Assembly (NCBI RefSeq): GCF_022581195.2
Contig: NC_061454.1
Location: 6,820,001-6,884,000 of the forward strand
Direction of reading: 5' to 3'
From: Helicoverpa zea
Taxonomy: Eukaryota > Arthropoda > Insecta > Lepidoptera > Noctuidae
Length of the DNA stretch: 64,000 nucleotides
The notes under the pieces were generated by a model. It saw only the letters and a program-made list of their open reading frames with translations. It was not told the DNA's origin and searched no databases. Of the stretch, positions 55,701 to 64,000 are shown piece by piece. The stretch's first letter is position 1. The number at the start of each line of letters is the position of its first letter. The position numbers and the translations under genes were made by a program.

Positions 55701-58700
55701 AAATTCATTTATTTATGTTTGTACATAATATCTTAATTAGGTCTTTTTTTTTTCCGACGTTAAAAATCATCAAATGACCCCTCCCGCTGTGGGTTAGCAG
55801 CGGTGAGGGAGTGTCAGACTCTTACTGACTAAAAACCGTCATGTTCCGTCATAGGCCTTTTATGTACCAGGGCCGTGGTATCTCTTTCGAACAACCCGCA
55901 GCCCCGGCAGGTCTTGGCCCTGCTGGGCCCCGCTGGGGTTGCTGACATCTCTTTGAGGAGCGCGTGGAACAACACGCGCCGTCGACACGGGTCTGTCGTC
56001 TAAGCAGACAGAGGGACGATGAGCCACCCAAACTCACCGACCACAGACCCACGCCTACGGTGGCCATGAGTCATCAAGCGACACCCGGCGCCCATGGTGT
56101 CTACCTGGTCCAGCGCGGCGGCCGGGATGAGAGGTGCGTACTCTCTGGCGTTCCGCCTCCTCCTTCTCGAGCATGACCGCTTCGCAGAAGGAGGCGACGG
56201 CATCCCATTCCCTCTCGCCCCAGACCATGGCCTGAACCAGGGCCGGACGCGAGAGGTCGCCGCCGCCCAAAGCCTCGACGAGGACCCGGCGGTGCCCCTC
56301 CCATGCGGGGCACACCTGGACTGTGTGGTCCACCGTGTCCTCGGGGCTGTCCGCACAGTGGTGACACCCGGGCGCCTCCTCACGACCGATTCAGTGCAGG
56401 TACCTCCTGAAACAACCGTGTCCGGTGAGGACCTGTGTCATGCGGTACGTGAGGGCGCCATGACTCCTCCCGAGCAACTCCTCAAAGAGGGGACTTACCG
56501 CCACGATGGTGGCGTGCCCTATCTTAATTAGGTCTTACATTTTAATTATCAATTATATTCAGCTGTTGCCAGCTGAGTAGTAGGACTGGAAGGCAATCCC
56601 AACATAGTTAGGAAATGGCTAGGCAAAGGGCAATCTTAAAAAATAAAACAAGTAAGCTGTATAACTAGTGTGTACATATCAATTTGTTGTTTCCAGTCAT
56701 GGCCGATTGTCCGCATACAATCGGTGTAGAATTCGGAACCCGCATTATTGAGGTTGCTGGACAAAAAATCAAACTGCAGATATGGGACACAGCAGGACAA
56801 GAAAGATTTAGGGCCGTAACTCGGTCATACTACAGAGGGGCAGCTGGAGCCCTTATGGTATATGACATAACCAGAAGGTGATTATAAGAAGTAAACATTT
56901 ATGCTTGTAATTGTTGAGGTATATCAAGTTTAAAATAACTGTGATGTTGGCTAATAGATGTTAATCTGTCCAGTTAATTATTATAAGATCTTGCATGCTT
57001 ATATGTGTACTCATGTTTTAAAATAAGTAAATCTCATGTAATACCTATTCACAGCTAGAGTATTGGCTACCTACAGGCTCAACTCGTTAAGTTATTTCGG
57101 ACGTACTTTACCATATTATACATTATTATTTTATGTTGCAGATCCACTTACAATCATCTTAGTAGCTGGCTTACAGACACACGAAACTTAACTAACCCCA
57201 GCACTGTGATATTCTTAATTGGTAACAAATCAGATTTGGATGGACAAAGAGATGTAACATACGAAGAAGCAAAGCAATTTGCCGACGAAAATGGGCTTAT
57301 GTTTGTTGAGGCTAGTGCCAAGACGTAAGTTTAATTCAACTTAAGATTTTAGCACAGTTACAATTGAGAGAAAGAAGATGAAAACAAAGTTATGCAATGA
57401 ACAAACTAATCGCTAAGTTGTGAAGGTCTTTTATAATCTACCTGCACCTTCGAATGTTCGTTTTTTTCGATTATCTAATCGGCAGGCCCCCCCTGAACCT
57501 GATGCCCTAAGCAATTGCTTAGTTTGCGTATAGCCTAATCCTAGACTGAATGACACAAATTAATGGGTTCCAGGCTAACTGGCTACTGGGGACTGGCTGA
57601 CGCCTTAACAAACGTTGAATTAGTATTTTCAATTGCAAGAACCCTCATACTTTTTTTTTCATTTTTGCTTGTTTGAATGACCAATTCAGGCACACCAAGC
57701 TGTTCCGTGTGTTATTGGGACTATAGTCTATTCATTATTTTGATATTATAGATATTACTTGTGTTAAGGCTGACGGTGGCGTCGCTATCTCATGCTACGT
57801 TCACACGCGCGCGTTCAACTCAACATTCAACGGGCACATTCACGTTCACGAGCGTGTAAACGGTACGCCCGAGCCCGTGAACGCGCCCGTGACCGTGAAT
57901 GCCGCGAATCGGGCGAGTGTCGGTTTTTTGGCAAAGTTCAAAGGATGAATGTGCGGGCGCCCAGCGACTGTTTACACGCGCGACGGCAGTCTCTCCTCAG
58001 TCAGTCTCTCCTGCGCTTTCGCGACGAGTGGATCTTCATTCAACGTTCTAAGAAAGTCGCTACGATCGGAGATTTCAACATGGTGGAACGGTCAACGTCG
58101 TTCATCATTTTGTTTCTTTTTCCAATAAAAATAAGTTAAGCCAAAGGCTATGACAGCAACAACACCGAGATCCTCGCTGCTCGCCATTCTTGCACTGACT
58201 GACACGACGGCGCGCGTGTGAACAGCTTGAATGTCCGCCGGCCCGCGACGGGCTGCATGGCGCGCAGCCCGCCAGGCAGCCCACCGGGCTGCGCGTCGCG
58301 CGTTTGAACGTAGCATCATGTTTTTTATTACTGTGGGTAGGTTTGACCTTCTCGACTTTATGTCGGTTTTAATAGGTATCCCGTTCCGCAGCCCGCAGAA
58401 AAAAAGATACCTATGTCCCCCCTAGTCTTTTTATTTAGATTTTATAAAAGTATTTTGTATGTATTATTTATTATATAATGTGTATGTATTATGTAGTTGA
58501 TGTGTTTGTTTGCGTTGTTCTTATCCTTCTTCTTCCTCTTCTAGGTTGTGATGATGACGAATGTTCGGTGTTATAGTTCGGCCATTCAGAGAATGCGTTC
58601 CTGACACGTCGCGATTGAACTGACGACGTAACTACATTCATTGATTATTGATATAATAATGTTGTTTTAATGCTCCTCAATTGTTAAAACGGTAAACAAC

Positions 58701-59576
58701 CAGCAAAAATATTTTTATCGTAACTGCAACGCCATTGCAAAGTTACGTCGTCAGTTCAATCGCGACGTGTCAGGAACGCATTCTCTGAATGGCCGAACTA
58801 TAGATGATTGCTGTGTGTTCTGTTCCTGGATGGCTGGTCCCGCTTGCGTGCTTGGTGATGGATGCGTGTTTTGTGTGTCTGGTGTTTGTGTGTCAGTGTG
58901 TGAGTGTTGTTCTTCTACTGTTCGTACGAATACTGTGTCTCCTAATACTTTGCTGAGTATGATAGATGAATGTATGGCTGCTTGTTTTTGGAGTATGTGA
59001 ATGTTAATTGAAGCGTCTAATTGGTCTATGTAATGTTTTTTATTATCTTGAATATTAAGAATAAATAAAACAATGTTATACTTCTATATAACGCAGGCCA
59101 TCTTATGTGTACTTTTTGATTGTTCATTGTTACTGAATGCTGGGCGGACTAGGAATAAGCTAGTTTGGTAGATTTAACTATTATTATTGAAAAACCAGTG
59201 AACTTGGTTTGATTTGTTTGACTAATCTGCCGCCTCTAGGGTCTATCGACAAACCTAACGCTAGGGGCGCTTCGTCAGATACCGCGGTGCCCGCGTTTTT
59301 TGCACACCCTGCACGACACCCCTGATGGCGACATCGCGGTAAAGCTAATGCAGAATGATACGATAATGGTACATGAAAGTGATTGTAACTGTCTGTAATT
59401 ACAGTGGTCAAAATGTGGAGGAAGCCTTTCTTGAAACGGCTAAGAAAATATATCAGAGCATTCAAGACGGGCGACTCGACTTGAACGCAGCAGAGTCGGG
59501 AGTGCAGCACAAGCCGGCGTCGCCGGGCCGCCCGCTGGCTGCACCGCCGGCCGCGCGCGACAACTGCGCCTGCTAA
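52754..59576 (+). CDS. Rab14: RAB14 small GTPase, complete
   Basis: Rab GTPase of early endosome and trans-Golgi traffic. Four coding exons: 52754-52859, 56697-56877, 57142-57324, 59405-59576; phases T|TC, AG|A, AC|T; 213 residues. GTP-binding motifs: GDMGVGKS (P loop), the switch I Thr in CPHTIGVEFG, WDTAGQE, GNKSD and EASAKT. Signature parts PYNYSYIFKYIIIGD and TYNHLSSWLTDTRNL identify RAB14 rather than RAB2/4. The end NCAC supplies the two prenylated cysteines (C-X-C). Intron 1 carries a Tigger element and a LINE; intron 3 carries two MITEs. The last exon is GC-rich in its 3' half. Confidence 0.97.
52998..55067 (+). mobile_element. Tigger/pogo transposon, 2,070 bp, apparently intact
   Basis: Identical inverted ends, CAGTGTAAACTCTATATAAC..., about 25 bp, flanked by TA (52996-52997, 55068-55069). 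It encodes a full-length transposase without a visible break. Lies in RAB14 intron 1 in the sense direction. Confidence 0.95.
53407..54906 (+). CDS. Tigger/pogo transposase, intact frame
   Basis: About 499 residues from ATG 53407 (context aaacATGG); the frame is open further upstream to 53242, but the start MASKRKSLCIDEK fits the family. N-terminal CENP-B-like DNA-binding region (VGKRFGFSRSTVSTIWKN; then GPLMKAKAENFAEELG) and a DDE core with Asp in NSDEAGIF (about residue 167), Asp in LLVDNCPAH (270) and Asp in LQPMDQSVI (301). The last two are 30 residues apart, the usual DD30D pattern. The acidic tail ends near KITDYTQ. No in-frame stop or frameshift seen. AATAAA-like signals follow. Confidence 0.93.
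   Translation: MASKRKSLCIDEKVLLIRAIETGEKISDVGKRFGFSRSTVSTIWKNKDKILQAEGERKSSKKLKRPKYEDLDEAILSWFHRQRQNNMPISGPLMKAKAENFAEELGLTSFKASEGWLGKFKQRHHINYGKISGEARSVDTNVTHDWINRVWSKFTQKYAPSDIFNSDEAGIFYKLTPDKTLKFKGEKCVGGKLSKERITVLVAANMDGKEKRKLMVIGKSKNPRCFKNIKNLPVTYKANKSAWMTSTLFEEEVRKWDTDLKGRKILLLVDNCPAHPFISNLQNIELAFLPPNTTSVLQPMDQSVIKSLKGHYRRKLLMELVESEGKTSVNMSHAVNFLSKAWEEVTPTTIQHSFRHAGLCINFTSDEVETELEFDSDDELPLTEWIQQFNMEENTVNLQTYVEVDDCLLTTASLTDKEILDSVRKTEDQEQGDEEDEIDEPEPPPSIKEALKAAKLLENYFLYHQDVSISQDINKISKKIQQNYWCSKRRQTKITDYTQ
55370..55570. repeat. Common repeat, probable LINE 3' fragment
   Basis: Contains 'gggagtttgttccaccactt', 'acataggacgtggagaaggg' and 'ttgaataaatgactttgat', a motif set familiar from lepidopteran interspersed repeats. 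No coding capacity. Confidence 0.5.
55746..56519 (-). mobile_element. 5'-truncated LINE with 17-bp target duplication
   Basis: Flanked by TATCTTAATTAGGTCTT at 55729-55745 and 56520-56536. Minus strand: a short A-run forms the 3' end next to the left duplication. The 5' part encodes the C-terminal zinc-knuckle region of a reverse transcriptase (CHHCADSPEDTVDHTVQVC and PAWEGHRRVLVEALGGGDL). One stop precedes it. GC-rich, unlike its surroundings. An R1- or Jockey-type origin is likely; the clade is inference. Confidence 0.88.
56540..56640. repeat. Fragment of common repeat
   Basis: 'actggaaggcaatcccaaca' then 'agttaggaaatggctaggc' corresponds to the tail of the repeat at 3895-4135. Confidence 0.5.
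57794..58314. mobile_element. GC-rich MITE, Harbinger-like
   Basis: Ends GCTACGTTCA / TGAACGTAGC, with GC-rich inner parts. On the minus strand a short frame (58191-58092) reads MASSEDLGVVAVIAFGLTYF then WKKKQNDERR and stops. This may be a leftover transposase N-terminus; that is inference. It shares 'gtcggttttttgg' with family B MITEs, suggesting relatedness. Duplication not resolved. Confidence 0.7.
58576..58798. mobile_element. MITE family A, copy 2
   Basis: Same 223-bp element as 7626-7848, with about two differences, and again flanked by TA. Lies in RAB14 intron 3. Confidence 0.88.
58802..59067 (-). other. Open minus-strand frame ending at the MITE
   Basis: The minus frame is open for about 88 codons: HYIDQLDASINIHILQKQ, ILSKVLGDTVFVRTVEEQ, then a Thr/Gln/His-rich low-complexity part. 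On the far side of MITE A a basic frame (SSSSQPRRGRRRIRTTQT) ends with a stop. No start codon and no recognised family. It could be a fragment of an old element or chance in GT-rich DNA. Confidence 0.25.
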
Positions 59577-60203
59577 CCGATCTCGCGATACTATATACAT
59601 ACATATACAGAAATCATACTTAATGGTTAAGAATTATTATCCTAGTAATAAATTTAATTGTCATACATTTTGTTTTGTTTTGACATAATTTATATTAGTG
59701 TACATTCCACGTTATATACCTGTTGTTTTGTTTAGAACATTACGAGCCATTACGCACAATCGATGTATCACTGACATCAAAACGTATTGCTATTTAACAA
59801 CATATTTATTTATGAATTTTATTTTGTCAAATTCGTTCGACTCTCATGGTCCAAGTATGCCCGGGACGGGGTCACCTGGCAAAAATTTCAGTTGTGGGTT
59901 ATTATGCAGCTCGATTTTATTGGACAGTGATATATCAACACAAATACAACATTAAAAGTAATTTGAGTAACATATTCACATCAATTTGATAATGAATTAT
60001 CGTTTTCGTAAATACAATATTCGAGCGAAGTTTTCAATAGACTGTGAATGTTCTGATTACCTACTATTGGTTTCCGCGGTTTCATAAGCACATTTCGCGT
60101 CTCCGGATATAATATAGCATTTGTGACCCAGGGAATGCCTACTTTAGCTTCCCAAAAGTGAAATAACTACTAAGAAAAGAACCTCTTTACATAAACATTA
60201 CCC

Positions 60204-60347
60204 GTCTTACCACAAAAACTTTTAAATGTCAGTTTATGCCTTGTCTAAAAAAATGTCAAATTATGACGTTGACATATGGTTCATTTTGCAACCAACATTT
60301 TATTAGACAAGTGTAAAACAGGGTTTAAAGTTTTTGTAGTAAGGCCC
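60204..60347. mobile_element. Small palindromic MITE
   Basis: Left 'gtcttaccacaaaaactttt' and right 'aaagtttttgtagtaaggcc' are inverted copies, as are 'ttgtctaa' / 'ttagacaa' further in. About 144 bp. Confidence 0.65.
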
Positions 60348-61617
60348 TACATGTTTATGGATTTTATTAAAAATGTAGTCGTCGTTCACATAGAGAATAT
60401 TATGTTTTAGTGGCAAAGGTGGACCCTCTGTGACGTCCTTATTGATAGTTATCCTACCGTCCCCGCACACCCGTGGACCATCGGATTGTCACTAATGAAT
60501 GCACTCAGCTGACTCAGCACAGTCGTCGACTCTCTATGAACGGAGTGTATCAAAACATTTAAGCTCATTGCGACCGTTCATTAATTTCTTTGTTTTCAAT
60601 GTTGTTCATTTTTCCTGTCGTTTTCGTTTATTTCCGAGCTTACTAACTAACTGCTGCGAAGACTATACCTTAGAGACTAGTCGACAGTGCGTAATGGCTC
60701 TAAGGGTGAACCATGAGAAGCGCACGATTAAGATTTTGAAATTAAACTTTTGTTAAGCGATAGATAATGATAATTGTATCAATGATTATCTACCTATCGT
60801 ATAACGCCATTCCAAATCCAATAATTTCTTTTCTTAATTTTTAATTTCTGAATTGCTTCATAAAATTAGCTTTCTTAGTAGGTGATCCCTACTGAACAAA
60901 TTATGTAACACGCACTCCTGATGGGACACCTTTAAATGCACTATAAATGTAATTCCACTTGCAATGTACCACATCGGATTAAATGCGTTTGCATGTGGCA
61001 AATGCCACTATTACAGCGTTATTACATTATTGTTTAGGTATTTTTTGTTGACATTAGATACATACATATTTCAGGGATTATAAAAGTAAGTCATTCCTAT
61101 TGTATTTTGAGGAAAGTATTTGAAGGTAGGTACACAATTAAAAAAACAACCCAAGAAATTAATTTATTTAGGGGTAGATGATCAGTTGTCAGTCGAAGTT
61201 AAGCAGTTCATAATTTTATTTCTTAGAATTTGATTAATTCAATTAAAATCGTTTGATGTTTTGCTCATCTAACGTTACACGTTGAGGGCATACATTGTAA
61301 GGAAAAGTGTCGTATTTTAGCATTCTGATGCAAATAATCCGATGTAGTACTTAGGTATATTAATTTATCGTTTTAACAATGACTGGCTTGTTTGACAAGT
61401 ATTTGCTGCAAACTTGTTTCATAAGTTTTGTCCATATTGTAAATGGTATTATTTATGATCTATATCATATTGTTAATTTAATATATATTGTTAATTTTAA
61501 ACAAGTATATTGCATTCAATCAAGACACTACAAATAGAAACAATTATTAACAAAGGCTTTTCTTGCACGCATCATTCTTTGAAAGATATCTTCTGTAGAG
61601 TATAGGTATAGCACAAA

Positions 61618-61715
61618 CAGAGTGGAAGCGGACGCGGGTAATATGCCCGGTGTTGAGTTCGCAGTGCTTGCGCTACCTACATATTGCGCTAGTACCTGCG
61701 TCCGCCTCCACTCTG
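61618..61715. repeat. GC-rich hairpin
   Basis: Arms 61618-61640 and 61693-61715 (core CAGAGTGG and CGGACGC) pair with about two mismatches over 23 bp around a 52-base centre. Probably a small MITE; no duplication resolved. Confidence 0.65.
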
Positions 61716-64000
61716 TGCCTGAACGGTGCAACTGACTTTATATGCCACAAACCTTTGAGTCACTGCTTGTAAACTGGTTGTCATATTTAGAGAAATTTAA
61801 TTTGTGGTATCATTTACACCGTCTGGCTATCCCTGTAACCTGTGGGAGCTTTATGTCGGCGTGGACTGTTCCGCCTAACTGTATGGCGAGACCATCGGCA
61901 GTTATCCAAAGAACCAAGTGCCGAACACTCGCCAATCAAGTAAACGAGGAAGAGCTATTCTCTAGGGCAGCGGTGGCATCACATATTAATTAACACCAGA
62001 CACATCACGTTAGTCAAACTTCGATTTAAACTTTTCTTTGTGTCTGGGATCAATACATTAATTAAAAATAATAATAGGTATACCTATTCTATTTGCATAA
62101 TAAATATTACCGAAAACTTCTGTGTAGGTACTCACCGACCGGCGAGTAACTACAAATTTATAAGAAATCGTATCTATCTACCTACTGTATGTAAAAAGGT
62201 TAACAAACTATGTAAGTTCTATGTTTTACACATTAGGTATAGGACTATGTATTATGTTTTACAGATTAGGTACGTTTGATTTATAAAAGTAGGTACTTTT
62301 AATCATTGTCATAACTATGTTACACCTAAATTTATTTATACTGCATTTAAAAATAAACTTTGTTTTTGGGCAATTGTAGTTATTCAAACGCTTTTTTACG
62401 TTAGACTCTCTGCGTCTTAACCTGAATAGATTTTGGTATTTGCTGTTCCTGATGTTGAAGCGAAATCGTATAGGTCTGTTTTAAATTCTGTACTTAATTA
62501 TCTACACGTGCAGACGTATCAAAAGTTCACCTGAATTACCTATTTTTATATATCTACTTAATTCATAACTTTATTTTGTGATAGTGTTGCAACATTGTGG
62601 GTAAAGATCAGGTATGGCAGCGATTGCGCGTAGTCGAATTCGAAATAATTACGTACAGCAAGCACTTCAACCTACTCCATTCTGTATAATTTTACTAATC
62701 GAACATTAACCTTCCACTTTGTGATAGGTAGAGGTACGGTTGAAAATCTATTGAAGAAAGATAGATTGAGGAAGGTTGATGTGCTGTCTGTTATCCTAAT
62801 TAACTAATTGACGTACTTTTATAGGTAACTAATGTAGATAATAAGTAGATGTTGTAATCGTCATATGTAAGCTATTTTTTTTAATGCACGTGCGGGTCGC
62901 GAGCCGTAGGCCCGTGCATTTATCACTTTATGGAAATGCGCGAGCCTCGGCAAGCTATGCGTGCTTCAGTTTATACATTCCCATACTGTGACTATTGCAA
63001 TGGCGGGCCGTCCGCTGTCCAAGCCGCCTCTTTTCAAATCGTGGCTTAAGATTCGTAGGTATTGTTGGTTGATCATTTAATTTCTGATAATTCGTTTTTC
63101 GTTTCGTTTCAATGCAGGTGCAATATAAAGAAATTAAATCTCGCCTTAATTCTCAATCGGAATTTTAACACTGTATCTTTATTTGGTAGAATGTTATTGT
63201 CTACGCTATATAAAAAATTGTAACTAATCGCAAAAGATATGTGTAGGCACCTAAAATACATATCATTTTCATCCCCGGAAGGAGTATTTTTACTCGCTCA
63301 GTTTTTATCCTCCTAGACTACTCTACTAGACAATATATTTAGAGAGCATCGTGTATTTCTGTAGTAGGTAGGTAGTCCATTTGAGCAGAAATAATCTTAA
63401 GGATTTTTTGCACAAATACATACATGCAAATACAAAAAAAACTTACTAAATGCTGCGTAAAATAATGATTCGATTAAGTACCTAACTGTTATTGCTGTTC
63501 TTACATTGATTTTAATCTACTTTTTCATTTTTAGGTAAAATATCATAAATAAGACATCGATATATCGTATCTATAGGTACACGTTGGATGTAATGTAGGT
63601 GTACGTGTATTTTAACAAAAATTATCATAGCCAAGAACGTCGCCAACCTGTGCAAAATGTCATGTCATTCAAATTTTTTTTTATCTCGTGGTAACTCAAA
63701 AATCGATATATGGGTACCTATGATGATTTCAAAATTAGGTTAATTTACTGTTTATAATTTAACCCCGTTTTGGCTTTACGGATACCATTGCACCTAACAC
63801 GTTGTATAATAGGTATGTCGTGTCGCAGTTATCTGGTTGACGCTGTTATTGGATTGAACGACTGCGAGATAAATATGTACCTACTATATAGGTACGTTCC
63901 GAACAATTACTTTGCTCCACTCAGATGTACCTACTTTGCACAACACGACACTTGCCGTCAGTGCGATTTTGACAGTTCTTCAGAAATCTTGACCAAAATA

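Larger units (their letters stand above)
59577..64000. other. RAB14 3' UTR and 4.4 kb without a recognised gene
   Basis: AATAAA at about 59647 may end RAB14. Beyond are a MITE-like palindrome (60204-60347) and a hairpin (61618-61715). The small frame 61742-61993 ends in a protein-like stretch (NQVNEEELFSRAAVASHIN) but has no recognised domain. A GC-rich patch lies at 62885-63050. The rest is AT-rich. Exons of a gene outside the window could be missed. Confidence 0.4.

Noticed and set aside
56094..56531. 145-codon plus-strand frame
   Set aside because: Antisense to the truncated LINE, whose minus strand encodes a recognisable zinc-knuckle region.
61742..61993. 83-codon frame after RAB14
   Set aside because: Open and starting with ATG, but no recognised domain, no splice context and a length compatible with chance; left inside the intergenic note.

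Overview
This window is eukaryotic nuclear DNA from an insect, most probably a moth or butterfly (Lepidoptera). Genes are spliced with short phase-matched exons, introns and intergenic DNA are AT-rich, and interspersed repeats of types I know from lepidopteran genomes recur throughout. Species cannot be fixed from the sequence alone.

Ten host genes can be read. In order: the 3' end of ERGIC3 (+, 27-457), MTERF3 (-, 1857-458), AARS1 (+, 4328-7228), the E3 ubiquitin ligase Su(dx) (-, 25439-16593, 12 coding exons), the kinesin-2 subunit Kap3 (+, 28813-39224, 11 exons), a MADF-domain/BESS-like protein (-, 42027-40245), NDUFS6 (+, 44672-47074), BBLN/C9orf16-like (-, 51070-50477) and RAB14 (+, 52754-59576, 4 coding exons). 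A small unrecognised ORF lies at 3164-3355. Every multi-exon model was checked by splice-site dinucleotides and codon phase, and all close. The genes are unrelated housekeeping or signalling genes in head-to-head and tail-to-tail pairs; there is no operon-like logic. Their roles are secretory-pathway cargo cycling, mitochondrial RNA biology, alanine charging, Notch/endosomal ubiquitylation, kinesin-2 transport, complex I assembly, intermediate-filament-associated biology and endosomal Rab traffic.

The rest is dominated by mobile DNA. The largest block (7899-15002) is a long-armed foldback element with a 9-bp target duplication. One arm was hit by a Ty3/gypsy retrotransposon (8247-12843, LTRs identical by eye, gag frameshifted, pol open) and the other by a 395-bp MITE. 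Introns and intergenic DNA also hold a ~1.2-kb hAT-like element, an apparently intact Tigger/pogo element (52998-55067), a Tc1 element broken by one stop codon (35500-37097), truncated LINEs, SINEs and several MITE families, two of them present twice.

The most interesting finding is a pair of P-superfamily-like short element families. They have 8-bp target duplications and inverted ends, and their only recognisable coding capacity is a THAP zinc finger or its first half. One copy (26830-27738) keeps a complete two-exon C2CH THAP reading frame and nothing of the transposase catalytic region. Three copies of a second family (34391-35366, 35453-38017, 42566-44511) keep the first half of a THAP domain. 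Also notable are a tandem array whose period is exactly 147 bp over eight units (48786-49921), two genes whose stop codons abut with no spacer (457/458), a duplicated splice acceptor in Kap3, and a 103-bp direct repeat flanking a short interspersed repeat in Su(dx).
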